Source of the DNA: Lineolata rhizophorae
Lineage: Eukaryota > Ascomycota > Dothideomycetes > Lineolatales > Lineolataceae
Assembly: GCA_010093515.1 (NCBI GenBank)
Contig: MU001674.1
Location: forward strand, 110,246-174,245
Length of the DNA: 64,000 nt
Reading direction: 5' to 3'
Position numbers and translations under genes: made by a program. Below are positions 54,550-64,000 of this stretch, piece by piece. Positions within the stretch are counted from its first letter, which is position 1. The number at the start of each line of letters is the position of its first letter. The notes beneath the pieces were generated by a model, which worked only from the letters and a program-made list of their open reading frames with translations, did not search any database and was not told the DNA's origin.

Positions 54550-55186
54550 ATAGTTAGACAGGCGGCTCGGCGGGACGGCATCGGGTCAAATAGGCGGCTG
54601 GAGTCGGGAGGGCGAGCAGCGACGACGCGGGTCTGGGTCGGGCGCGGCTCGTAATCACGGGGGACCGCGAAGGCCGGCAAGCGAGTCAAGAGCCGGGTCG
54701 ATGATGTGCCCGGCCGAAAACTGGGGCTGGCGCAGCCGCTGCAAGGGCCCAAGGGCCCCGCGAGAAGCCACCCGCCGAGGCCTTAGAAATCAACCAAGCT
54801 TCCGCCTGGCTCGAGCCCTTCCATTTCTTTATCGCCTAACCTTCAGCCGCTCTGTGCCATTGCACCTGGCCTCCCGAGTCCTGGCTCCTCTTCCACCGTC
54901 TTCCAGCGCCACCTCCCGCCGTGTAATCGCCATTCACCCAGCAGCCGCGGTATTGCGAGCGTTGGCGTCGGTGGCTGCCGCAAGTACATCATATAAGGAA
55001 CCCGGCGCCGCATCTCCCCTGCAGGGTTTGCCATCCCGCGGCTCTCGCTAGAAACGTTCTGCCGGCCACTCCACCACCATCTGAACCCTTTCGCCTTACC
55101 AGCCGCCTACGTACATACGTTTTCCTCGTTGTCGCCCGAGGCGAATACCACGCGCGACACGCTGCTGCCCGCACGAGCTTCTTTAG
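54550..55186 (+). promoter_or_regulatory. Promoter and AUG-free leader region of thioredoxin reductase
   Basis: Short interval after trm82. A TATAAGG lies at about 54991 with pyrimidine-rich sequence around 54850-54910 and 55060-55100. From 54710 to the ATG at 55382 I find no ATG on the plus strand. No Yap1-type site was recognised. Confidence 0.4.
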
Positions 55187-55381
55187 CCGCGTCCGACCCG
55201 AACAAGCGTCAACGTGTTCGCCCCAGCAGCCTTCCGTCGGGTAGCCTCGCATACGGTGCGCGCTGCCGGAGCGGCAGCCTTCAAGCAGCGGCACTCGGCC
55301 TTTGCGGGGCTCTTCCCTGCCACCGTTTCCGCCGCTCCTCTCGACCGCGCCCCCATACTTCCCGCAATACGATTGAGAACG
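55187..55381 (+). other. In-frame open extension of thioredoxin reductase resembling a mitochondrial presequence
   Basis: The reading frame of thioredoxin reductase exon 1 is open without interruption for 65 codons before its ATG. A GTG at 55214-55216 has A at -3. From there the 56 residues read VFAPAAFRRVASHTVRAAG and so on to LRT. They include seven Arg, one Lys, one Asp and many Ala, Ser and Thr, with an amphipathic-looking start: the composition of a matrix-targeting sequence. No ATG precedes it in frame or within 600 bases in any frame. Translation from a near-cognate codon would give a longer isoform. This is inference from sequence. Confidence 0.4.
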
Positions 55382-56828
55382 ATGCATTCCAAACTCGTCA
55401 GTAAGTTGTTCCCGCGAACGCGACTCGGTTGTTGGCGTGTGCATGGCGAGCTAACTCGCGCGGCGTTCCAGTCATTGGGTATGTGGGACCTCCCGCCTTG
55501 CCCCGCCATCGTCGGCTTCAATATTCCGCCTTGCGCGGAAGCACGCGAGCCATCTTCTCGGGCAAATGGTGACTGACACAATTTTTCCTTTGTAGCTCCG
55601 GCCCTGCCGGGCACACCGCAGGAATCTACGCTGCTCGCGCCGACCTAACTCGTAAGTCCCGCGTGGAACAAATTGGACCGTGCGAACGTGCTGACAGGCG
55701 GATAAGCTGTGATGTACGAGGGCTTCCTAGCGCTTGGAATCGCGGCCGGCGGTCAATTAACAACCACCGACGAGGTTGAGAATTTTCCCGGCTTCACCAA
55801 GATTCAAGGCTCGACTCTGATGGTTGGTTCCGCCGTAGTCCGACTCATGAAGTCGATTCGACGATACTGATCGCATCGAACAGGAGCAAATGCGCGAGCA
55901 ATCCGAAGCAGCTGGGACCGAGATTATCACCCAGACAGTCGCAAAGGTGGACTTAAAATCTCGGCCGTTCAAGTACTGGCTGCATCCCATGGGCGACGAC
56001 AGCGAGATAGAGGAGGAAACGCATACGGCGGACGCCGTAATCATCGCGACTGGTGCCAAAGCCCGCCGTCTCGATCTGCCCGGCGAGGACCAGTACTGGG
56101 GCAACGGGGTCAGCGCGTGTGCGGTCTGTGATGGTTCCCTGCCAATATTCCGCAACCAACACCTCGTTGTGATCGGCGGCGGCGATTCGGCGGTCGAGGA
56201 GGCTATCTATCTGACCAAGAAAGCGAGCAAAGTTTCTGTGCTTGTCCGAAGGGACCGCCTTCGCGCAAGCAGGACAAACGCAAGACGCTTGACGACAAAC
56301 CCGAAAGTTGAGATCAAATACAATACCGTCGCGACCGCGATCAAGGGCGATCCGAAAGCGAATGGCCTCATGACTAGCTTGATGGTTAAGAACGTCCAGA
56401 CAGGCGAGGTCAAAGAGATGGAGGCCAGGGGTCTCTTTTACGCCGTCGGTCACGAGCCTGCAACGGCGCTGTTTAAGGGCCAGCTAGACATGGACGAGGA
56501 TGGCTATCTGATAACTGAGCCCGGTCGCGGCCTCACAAACATCGAGGGTGTGTTCGCGGCAGGCGATGTCCAGGACAAGAAGTACAGGCAGGCTGTGACG
56601 AGTGCTGGTATGTGATGAAGTCTATCAGCTCCTGCAGGTTCATGGGTTTGGAATCTCAATGCTGACGAAACTATGCTAGGCTCTGGTTGTATTGCGGCGC
56701 TAGAAGCCGAACGCTGGTTGGCTGAGCAGGACGAGGGAGTCGAAAACGAATTGGAGAAGGAAAACCAAGCGGAAAAGTCCCAGGTCAATGGGGTGGTGCC
56801 TGAATATCGTTCGAACCCTCTCCTCTAA
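55382..56828 (+). CDS. trr1: Thioredoxin reductase (NADPH)
   Basis: Six exons: 55382-55400, 55472-55478, 55596-55651, 55707-55822, 55884-56607 and 56680-56828, giving 356 residues from the first ATG. The low-molecular-weight flavoenzyme passes electrons from NADPH to thioredoxin. The FAD motif [17 protein letters not shown] is built from exons 1-3; [16 protein letters not shown] follows; the redox-active CAVCDG is in [15 protein letters not shown]; the NADPH motif is [12 protein letters not shown]; and [10 protein letters not shown]-type FAD contact reads [19 protein letters not shown]. Exon 2 is only seven bases, yet it supplies the conserved Ile-Gly. Intron 4 has the weak donor GTTGGT. The C-terminus is extended and charged ([17 protein letters not shown]). 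An upstream in-frame extension is listed separately. Confidence 0.93.
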
Positions 56829-57729
56829 GCAGCTCTCCTTCATATCTCCACCCTTCCGTGCCGCGTGCTCGTCATCCGTCAATCAACCCCGTCTGGAGCC
56901 GATATATCCAGAATTCTGGCTGGCACTCAACTCCCACTCCGACTTCGGGTTGGTTCTTCCCGCTGCAACGCTTTCACCCACCTCAATCCTACGGCGACAT
57001 TTTGGCGCTTTCATTTGCATGTCGGAACCTCCGTGTTCCAACCGGCTCGGACGTCAATGCTCCATCTATAGAGCTGGATATCCAAGAGTTGGCGTTCATT
57101 TGATTGGTGTTACACTGTTCATAGACTTGCCTGATTTTTTTTCATTCTTCAGAATTATTTTCTTTCTCAGTTTCTGGTTTATGTGCACGTTCATGACGAA
57201 GACTTGGAAGTCTTCTGTTATTTCTTACTTTACTGTTTTATGACGGAGGATAGTTATGGGTTTTTCAGCTTGGTCTGAAAAGGATAGACTAGTATTGTGG
57301 ATTGAGCTCTGTCCCCACCTTCAAAGGAGGGATTGACATTGCATACATTACTATCAGAAGTGACTATGGATGGCGGCAACTGAGTTTGCAAGGACAAACT
57401 GTCGCGGAATGCGCACGCATACAAGTGTGACCACAGGCCAGCATACGTTCGTGATATCATACATCGTGCAGGGTAGTATTGACGAGATTAGCGGACCTCA
57501 ATGCTTTCAAGGCATTGGCATGCCCACTCCCGTTGATCATAACACCATGCAGCGTGCTGGATGATAACAGAACAATTCAGGGGCTTCCGTAGAAGAATAC
57601 GTTTGGCTACCACCACCATTTCCATTGCTAGCCGGGTCCGAGTTCGTAGTCGATTGAGTGCTCGAAGGTGCCGTCAAATCATTCTGGAGCTCATCTAGAG
57701 CATCTACTCGTGGCGTTATGGCATGAAGA
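56829..57729. other. 3' intergenic region
   Basis: A 901-base spacer between the convergent ends of trr1 and the unknown coiled-coil gene. The part after 57100 is T-rich, fitting a trr1 3' UTR. No gene is supported. Confidence 0.45.
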
Positions 57730-58564
57730 TCAAGTACTATTCAGAAGGTTGAGCGCACTTTCAAAGGCTCGTACTACTTTGATATCTGGTCGATTATGGT
57801 TAGTTTCTGCATGACAAGTAGGGGTCTTGAAATTGGCAATGTACAGTGCTGTCTCTTGCCCTCCAGGTCGTCCTCCGCAGCCTCCACATAGCTCATTCGC
57901 CTACGTAACCTACACCAAAGTATCAATAAGTATCAACATAAAAGGAAGGAGGTGAAGGGCACAAACCGCTTAGATGCACGCTCCGCTTCGACAGATTGAC
58001 CAGTTTCGCTCCAGGATTTAAAGAACTACGCAGGGGAACCATTAGTTGCGGTTGAGAGGACTGATTTCTGCGCGAAGCTCACACCTTCATGAGTGCGACA
58101 AATTCCTCGTGCAACTGGACCTCGTTGGTGTAATGCTCCTCCATCTTCTCCTTGAATTGGTCGTAGAGATCCTCCCAATCAGCTTGCTCAATCGGGTCGG
58201 CTGGATCCTCGCCCGTACTACCCCGGCCCTTCTCGCTCTGCCCGTTGGCTGCGCCAGCGCCGCGTCCGTCGCTGCCGTCGCTCCTAGCTGCGCCTACGGG
58301 CGGGCTGGATCGAATGTGAGCTTCTATGCCGGTCGGCGCCGGCGGCGGTCGCATCGTCCCCAGATCTGGTGCAGTACCCTGCGGCATCGTGGCCGGTGGC
58401 GGTGACGCGCTTTGGCCCTCTCGGAGGTTGTCCGTGCCTGACTCGGGTGGAGATGCCGACCCCGGGGGCGACATCTGCTTGGCAGCAGAGTCGACAGCTG
58501 GAAGCGGGGATGAAGAACCGCTCATTAGCTTTAGTGACGCATTCGCTGGTTTAATTGCATGCAA
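57730..58564 (-). CDS. Coiled-coil protein of unknown function
   Basis: Four exons: 58564-58085, 58025-57967, 57909-57845 and 57776-57730, giving 216 residues. The first 110 residues are Ser/Pro/Gly-rich and disordered. From about residue 125 a helical region begins, WEDLYDQFKEKMEEHYTNE, continuing through the junction MKFFKSWSETGQSVEAERA to RRRMSYVEAAEDDLEGKRQ and ending AFESALNLLNST. The even heptad-like spacing suggests a coiled coil. I recognise the pattern as a conserved ascomycete hypothetical but know no function. A second ATG at 58525 (MSGSSSPLP) could be the true start. The last acceptor has two AGs three bases apart (AAGTAG), so one residue (Val) is optional. Confidence 0.7.
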
Positions 58565-59397
58565 TTTTGGTTCGTATGTTCTGTTAATTTCTTGGTGATT
58601 AGTTGACCAGGCAAAAGGGTAGATGTTTTGGCGAAGTTGTGGCGTGTGGCGCAGGTCGTGGTCCTACTACGTAAGTGGAGGGTACGATGAGCCTAGCTGA
58701 AATAGGAAGTGACATTTCTCTAGAAGCATTTACAGTTTAGATATCCTATGAAAAGAAAATCCCAGTGGCATTTGTAAGGTGAGCGTGCATTGCATTCCTC
58801 AAGTTAAAAATGTCGGAGGGCGAGGAAAGCAGGCTATCTCGTCTTATTCAAGGCGGAGAACTCCACTGATTTTAGCGCGAGATTAGCGTTAAACATTGCT
58901 TGCACGCAATGGAACCGTAAACCCGCGTCGCGAGCTTCCACTGAACCCCCCCACCACTTCTCGGCGCTGGCGTTTGAATGCCCATCGTTCAGGTATTTGT
59001 TGTGAGATATAGATTTTGGCTTATTCAGGTCTTTTCGAGGTTGTAAGGCTTCTTCCGGGTAGCTCAGATTGCCACTTGCACCCGCCTTGTCATGGCTCAC
59101 CGCAGCTGCTAGACCACGCGCGCAAGCGCGCCAGGCAGACGTCCCTGCATCATTCTAAACGCCACATCCCTCCCACCATGTCCCCACCGGCTGCGGCTGG
59201 TGACTCTACCACTACCGCAGAATCTTCTAAGGCTCTCGCACCTAAATCCTACCCTACCGTCGTCGAACTTTCGCCCGTTTACCTCTCAACTGCCGCGCAC
59301 GTTGTGTCAGACCCGATATCGGCTCGCTCCGCCTGTCATAGTTTCACCAGCTCTTCGGCCGCACCGATAGCAAGCGTTCACCTGCCATTTTCACAGA
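58565..59397 (+). promoter_or_regulatory. Divergent region and 5' leader of ATG14
   Basis: This 833-base spacer lies between the coiled-coil gene (minus) and ATG14 (plus). It contains a uORF in strong context (listed separately) and a good 3' splice signal (TTTTCACAG) ending one base before the ATG14 start, so a leader intron is possible. Confidence 0.4.
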
Positions 59398-59408
59398 ATG
59401 GAGTGTGA
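59178..59408 (+). other. Upstream ORF overlapping the ATG14 start codon
   Basis: The ATG at 59178 lies in the context CCCACCATGTC, near-ideal for initiation. It opens a 76-residue frame (MSPPAAAGDSTTTAESSKAL and onward) whose TGA at 59406-59408 lies past the ATG14 start at 59398, in another frame. If this segment is in the mature transcript, most scanning ribosomes should miss the ATG14 start. Alternatively, an intron ending at the TTTTCACAG just before the ATG14 start removes it. The sequence cannot decide between these. Confidence 0.45.
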
Positions 59409-61204
59409 TATCTGCGGCACGCTTGCCGGCGGAGCGAACCAACCGGGCCTTCACTGTGCCAGCTGCGCTCGCGCCTCGCTCTACCCTCTACGTATCGAGC
59501 AGGCGCGGTCGCTACTCGAGCGAGAGAGGCTAGGCGAGTACGTCGGCGAGGTCATCCACGGCGCCTCGACGCCTTCCGACCGTGGCGGGAGTTCCGCGAA
59601 GGGCGCTGGTGCTTCCGACCGGGCCATGACCACCAACGTCGTCCCTCTTGACGAATCAGATACAGAGCGCGTAGATACGCTGCTCTGTACTTCAAGGGTG
59701 GAATACGAACAAACCTGCTCCGCTACGGCGGAGGCAGAGGACCGCGTCGCGCAGATAACGGGGCAGATGGAAAGGCTAAAGATTCAGATCGAAGAAGGGA
59801 AGCGCCAGATAAAGCAGAAGCGGGCGGAGAACGCGCAGCGGCGATCCGACGCTGCCTCGGCGACTCATCAACTAGCTGAGCGCCGAGCGCAAGAGATGGA
59901 GCGGGTCAAGGAGCGGATTAGGATCGTACGGCAGAGGTGGGACAGTGTGCATAGAAGCACCTTGGAAGGCAGAAGGGCATTATGTAAAGAGGCAGGAGTG
60001 CTGGCGGGGCTGAAGGTAAGGAGACGGAAGACTAGAGATGGTAATACAACGGAGCATTTTCAGATTGGAGGACTCAGGATCTACGACCTTACGGAGTTGA
60101 ATAGTATGCGCCCTTTACCCACTCGATAATGGATGGGAAACTGACGCGACTCTAGTTCCCTCCGAGAAACACTTGACTGCCTCATTGACCTACATGGCAC
60201 ATCTTATCGTACGCGTCTCCCACTACCTGGGCATTCGTTTACCAGCCGAGATCACGCTCCCCAAAAAAGACTACCCTCTGCCAACCATCTTTTCCCCTCC
60301 AAGTTCTTATAAAGCTCGCGATGTTCCCTTCCCGGGAACCACGCCGTCTCAGTCGCAACACAACAGCCCGGATGCGTCGAAAATGTTTGACAACAGGCCT
60401 CTTCCGACACCTCGGCCCCTATATATCGATCGCGTGTTGCCGAAGCTGTCCAAGGAAGAGCCCCAGACATATTCACTATTCGTTGAGGGAGTGGCTTTAC
60501 TCGCCTTTGACATTGCATGGTTGTGCAAATCTCAGGGCGTCGATTGCGATTTTACGAGCTTCGCCGATATCTGCACTATTGGAAGGAATCTTTGGCTACT
60601 TCTTGTGCGACAGCCGATGCTTTCGCCATCTCAGTCCATTCAAGATTTGGTCGAGAACGCGACAGATGATGCACCGAAGCCTCTACGGAGAGTCAACATG
60701 GGCGAGCACTCGCATGCAACGGCACACTCATTCCTGCCATCCGCGACTCAAGGGCTTGAGTATATGGACGCCTGGCGCATCGGCACGCTGACCAAGGTAA
60801 TCGACAAGGTGAAAACGCACCTTACGCAGGAAATGCAAGGCGCCGAGTGGGAAGTTCTCGACGAAAAGGAGTGGGAGATGGATCCATCTGACCCACTGGC
60901 CCAGGCTGCCACCGGCCAGCAGGGGACCCACCTGGAAGAGGAGCTCGTTCTTGTGGGCGAACGACGCAAGGACCAGTCGCCCGTTGGTAGTGGCCCTAAC
61001 GCACAAACTAAGATGCCAAGGGGAGCCGTTAAATCCAACCACAGTCGTAATTCTTCGCGATCTGGTGGTGGTGGAGCCGCGCAGGGGAAGGAAGGCGAAG
61101 GCCCAGCCACGGCCAATAACAGTAGTAATAATAAGGGGTGGACAAAGGTGAAGAGCAGGAGATTGAGTGCGGGGTATGGGGAGGGAGCCGCCTCATCCAA
61201 GTGA
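59398..61204 (+). CDS. atg14: Autophagy protein Atg14 (PI3-kinase complex I subunit)
   Basis: Two exons, 59398-60103 and 60156-61204 (GTATGC donor, TCTAG acceptor, phase 1), giving 584 residues. Atg14 directs the Vps34-Vps15-Atg6 complex to the pre-autophagosomal site. Its N-terminus has the paired-Cys motif of the family: Cys3 and Cys6 in MECDICG, Cys20 and Cys23 in LHCASCARASLYPLRIE. A long coiled coil follows at about residues 95-210 (RVAQITGQMERLKIQIEEGK). The conserved core after the splice reads IPSEKHLTASLTYMAHLIVR and LGIRLPAEITLP. Then come the DNRPLPTPRPLYIDRVLPKL stretch and the VLPKLSKEEPQTYSLFVEGV region. The tail is Ser/Asn/Gly-rich. Vps38/UVRAG also carries this domain but lacks the Cys pairs. 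Confidence 0.87.
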
Positions 61205-62660
61205 ATGGCCGCGATGGCAGGAATCGGCAGTGGCAAAGAATAGACTTTATTCGATCGCGATCAGCGATTCACAGACCAGGCAGTGGCGGCATGGGTAATT
61301 GCGGCGACATTGGGGAAATTCTCGAAAGGGAGTTTAAGGGGCCCGTTACCCTTCCGGACGCCTCCTCCTGAGTCGCGGGTGGATACTAGCGGACGCATCG
61401 TTGGGATGTGTGCGGACCGCGCGACACCTTGGTCACCGTAACCCGTATAGAGAAATGAAAGCCCACGCCGTTTGCGGCCAGACGAAGCTCGCCCTGCGAG
61501 CATGATGGAGTGGCTTTAATTATGAACTTGGACGAGCCCCAGCGCACGCGCCGATCGGAGACCCGTTCCGGCGGCGGACAAGGCGCCTACCGAAGCCCGG
61601 GTTGTATCTACCTAGAGCGAATGTCGCTCACATGGCTTTTTAGTGGACTTAGCTCAATAGGACAAGGGCATGGCTGACGTACATAGGGCACGGCGGCGGT
61701 GACGGCTTGATCCGCAGTTGTCTGCGGCGTTGCGCGGCGGTGCTGACGGGATTCTATTTGATGAGCCTTCATTTGGGGTCAGAGCGCCGGGCAGCCAACA
61801 ACAACAGAACGGGCCCGGCCGGCGCATGGCTGCCGCAGCAATAGAAAGGAGAGCCGAACTTGGGGAGCAGCGGCGCGGGGACCAGTGAAACGGCGTGGAG
61901 CGAGCTATAGCCACATACAGCACGGGCGTGCGTCCATCTGCCAAGCTCCTTTTGAGAGGGAACCCGAACGCTCCGTGCTGTGTTTCCCGTGCGTTTTGTT
62001 TGGTGTTCCGCCCACAGAGCGCGGTCCTCGACTCCTCGACCGCGCCGCGGCCGCGCAGCACCCGGACGTCCCAAGTGCGCCCGCAAGGGCCCTCGGCCCT
62101 CGTGAGGAGGCCCACCCACCCCTTGGACAGCGCAGCAAGGCAAGAGCGAGGTCGCCGCGCGCGAGGAAATTATGCTCCAAGATGGCAGCGCTTGGGGCTG
62201 GTCGCGGCAGCTGGTTGAGGAAGCTCCCCCAGGTTGTGTAATTTCCACCCCGGGCGAGCGCCTTGCCCGCGACGGCTAGCGCAGCCCCCAGCAGCAAATC
62301 GCAGCGCCGGTCCCCTGCCCGCCCGCGCCGGGGCTTGCAGCGCTAGTCAGGTACCGCGTGCAGCCAGCCTCGTAATCCCACCAGGCCGGCCTCTAGCGGC
62401 CGTCGAGTGCCGCAGCCCTTTTTCTATTTGCCTTTTCTTCCTCGTGCTCCCGCTCTCTCTCTCTCTTCTTTCTTTCTCTTCAGGGCATCATCTTCCGACC
62501 AGCTTCCCCTTCAACTCCAAGGCTGCGCGCCGTCCGTCGTTCGTTACGTCCCTCCTTACGCTTTAACCACCGCTTCACTCGTTTAGCGGGCACTCTTTAT
62601 CTCAATAATATTTAAAATCTATACCCTAAACACCTCGAATTTCGTGTTCGCAGCGTCAAC
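61205..62660 (+). promoter_or_regulatory. Promoter and leader region of the btgE-like gene
   Basis: A 1.45 kb GC-rich spacer. The last 250 bases are pyrimidine-rich with a CT repeat (about 62452-62480), typical of a strong fungal promoter with a CT-box before the start site. A stretch at 61640-61720 superficially resembles a tRNA but does not fold as one. No gene is supported. Confidence 0.45.
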
Positions 62661-64000
62661 ATGAAGGGACCGCTTTTCGCCGCCGCCGCGGGCTCGCTCC
62701 TGGGCTCCGCTGTGGCCTCGGTTCACCCCCGCCATGAGGGCTTCCACAACCGCCGGCACTGGGGCTCTCCCTGGGGCAGCACCGCCGCTCCTGCCAACGA
62801 GACGTGCGGTTGCGCCACCTACACTACCACATTCTACGGCGAGGCGACCTGTAAGTGACTATCAATTCATTCCTCTGAGAAAGCGTGTCGAGTTCTCGGT
62901 GATCATGGACCAATTTTATGTTCCCGCTCGTTTTTCCCGGATCGACGTTTTGAAATGCCTGAAATGATGTGCATGCAATTATGCGCCATTATATAGCATG
63001 GATAAAAGCGGAACTGAACTGAACTGATTGTAACTTGCAGTGATCCCGGCACCACCGATGTACGAGAACACAACCGTCTATGTTACTCCCTCACCGGTTG
63101 AGACGTCGACGGAGACTTCGACGGAGACGCCGACGCCGACTCCGTCTACGTCCTCGTACTGCCCTCCCACCGTCCCCACTCCCGTTGTGACGGTTTGCCC
63201 CACCCCGGGTGTATACACCTTCCCTGCGGAGACCGTCACTGTCACCAACACAACCACTGTATGCGGCGCGGCGACGACCATCCTCACGCCCGGCGTGTGC
63301 AGCTATGGCGGTGTCACCACCTCCGTGACGACCTCCACTACCGTCACTTGCCCCTTCGCGACGGTGATCACGAGCGACGAGGTCGAGACCAGCACGATCA
63401 TGACCACGACCTACGTCTGCCCGTCTGCCGGCGAGTACACCGTCGTGCCGCACACGACTACCTCCGTCTCTGAGACCGAGACCTGCGTCTTCCCGACGCC
63501 GAGCGAATACGCTCCGGGAACCTATGAGCACCCGGAGATGACCATCACCATCACCAAGACTTCGGAGGTCTATGTCTGCCCGTTCACCAAGCCGACCCCC
63601 ACGCCGGAGTCGACGCCTGAGTCGAGCTATACGCCTGAGTCTACACCCGAGTCAAGCTATACGCCCGAGTCGCCTTCCACGCCTACGCCCGAGTCGACTC
63701 CCTCGACCACTTACGTATACGAGGCTCCTTCGAGCAGTGAGGTCGAGGAGCTCCCGTCCGCGACTCCGTCTGATAGCTACTCCTCTGGCATCAGCACGAA
63801 CGGCCACCAGTGGGCCATGTCGTACACCCCTTACACCTCGGAGGGCTCTTGCAAGACGCGTGACGAAGTCTTCTCGGACATCGAGCTTATCGCCTCCAAG
63901 GGCTTCACCACCATCCGCCTATATGCGACCGACTGTTCTGGTCTCGAGAACGTCGGCGATGCTTGCGAGGCGTCCGGCCTGTCCATGATCATTGGTATCT
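62661..64000 (+). CDS. btgE: Secreted cell-wall GH17 protein, BtgE-like, partial at window end
   Basis: Exon 1 is 62661-62850 and exon 2 starts at 63041 and runs off the window (383 residues visible). A signal peptide (MKGPLFAAAAGSLLGSAVAS) is followed by a His/Arg-rich start and a Thr/Ser-rich region. That region carries repeated Cys-centred modules of the type TVCPTPGVYTFPAETVTVT, TTVCGAATTILTPGVCSYGG and TTYVCPSAGEYTVVPHTTT. A Pro-Glu-Ser-Thr repeat linker (TPESSYTPESTPESSYTPES) follows. The GH17 domain begins at about residue 315 with GHQWAMSYTPYTSEGSCKT, then GFTTIRLYATDCSGLENVGD. The layout matches Aspergillus BtgE, a putative beta-glucosidase/transglucosylase bound to the wall. The catalytic Glu residues lie beyond the window end. 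Confidence 0.9.

Noticed and set aside
61640-61720. tRNA-like stretch with TTAGCTCAATAGGACAAGGGC
   Set aside because: The D-arm-like part looks right, but no anticodon stem or TTCRA T-loop with a five-pair stem follows at the proper distance, and the acceptor ends do not pair.
1-64000. Secondary-metabolite cluster, CRISPR array, integrated virus or retroelement
   Set aside because: No synthase, reverse transcriptase, integrase, capsid gene, long terminal repeat or regular spacer array was seen on either strand; only a DNA transposon end is supported.

Overview
The window is nuclear DNA of a filamentous ascomycete (Pezizomycotina). The genes are split by short introns of about 50-230 bases with GT-AG ends and fungal-type branch sites. 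The products are typical of the group: a HAP2/NF-YA subunit, a Zn2Cys6 regulator, DUR3, a vacuolar dipeptidyl aminopeptidase and a BtgE-type GH17 wall protein. A single dispersed 5S rRNA gene, rather than one in the rDNA repeat, also fits Pezizomycotina. I cannot name the genus from the sequence alone.

Layout. Bases 1-319 are the right end of a Fot1/pogo-like DNA transposon. Bases 320-7260 are GC-rich and without a supported gene; their distal part is probably the promoter and long leader of the HAP2 gene (7261-8388). A gene-poor tract of about 7.3 kb follows, then a six-exon Zn2Cys6 transcription factor on the minus strand (15735-18749), then another 4.2 kb without a supported gene. From about 23 kb to the end the sequence is gene-dense. 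In order it holds: TAF7 (minus) head to head with a TAF3-like histone-fold protein (plus); a small unknown protein; the urea transporter DUR3; NAD(P)HX dehydratase; a GFA/CENP-V-fold protein; dipeptidyl aminopeptidase B; RPB7; an Mpo1-like dioxygenase; ATP synthase alpha; a 5S rRNA; a disordered membrane-anchored protein; tRNA dihydrouridine synthase Dus2; ribosomal protein P0; Trm82; thioredoxin reductase; an unknown coiled-coil protein; Atg14; and the 5' part of a btgE-like wall glucanase cut by the window end.

How they work together. Most are housekeeping genes rather than a pathway cluster. Transcription and translation are heavily represented: two TFIID subunits sharing a promoter, RPB7, HAP2, Dus2, Trm82, P0 and 5S rRNA. 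I see no biosynthetic cluster, CRISPR array or defence island. Exon models below were joined by hand from splice signals, reading phase and family similarity; each closes in phase.

The strongest candidate for something new is at the thioredoxin reductase gene. Its frame stays open for 65 codons upstream of the first AUG and encodes an Arg/Ala-rich peptide like a mitochondrial presequence. The upstream sequence has no AUG for about 670 bases but has a GTG in good context, suggesting near-cognate initiation and dual targeting. Other points of note are a 7-base exon in the same gene, a GC-AG intron in TRM82, an in-frame stop-free intron in RPB7, a well-placed uORF overlapping the ATG14 start, and paired CCAATCA boxes in the region upstream of HAP2 itself.
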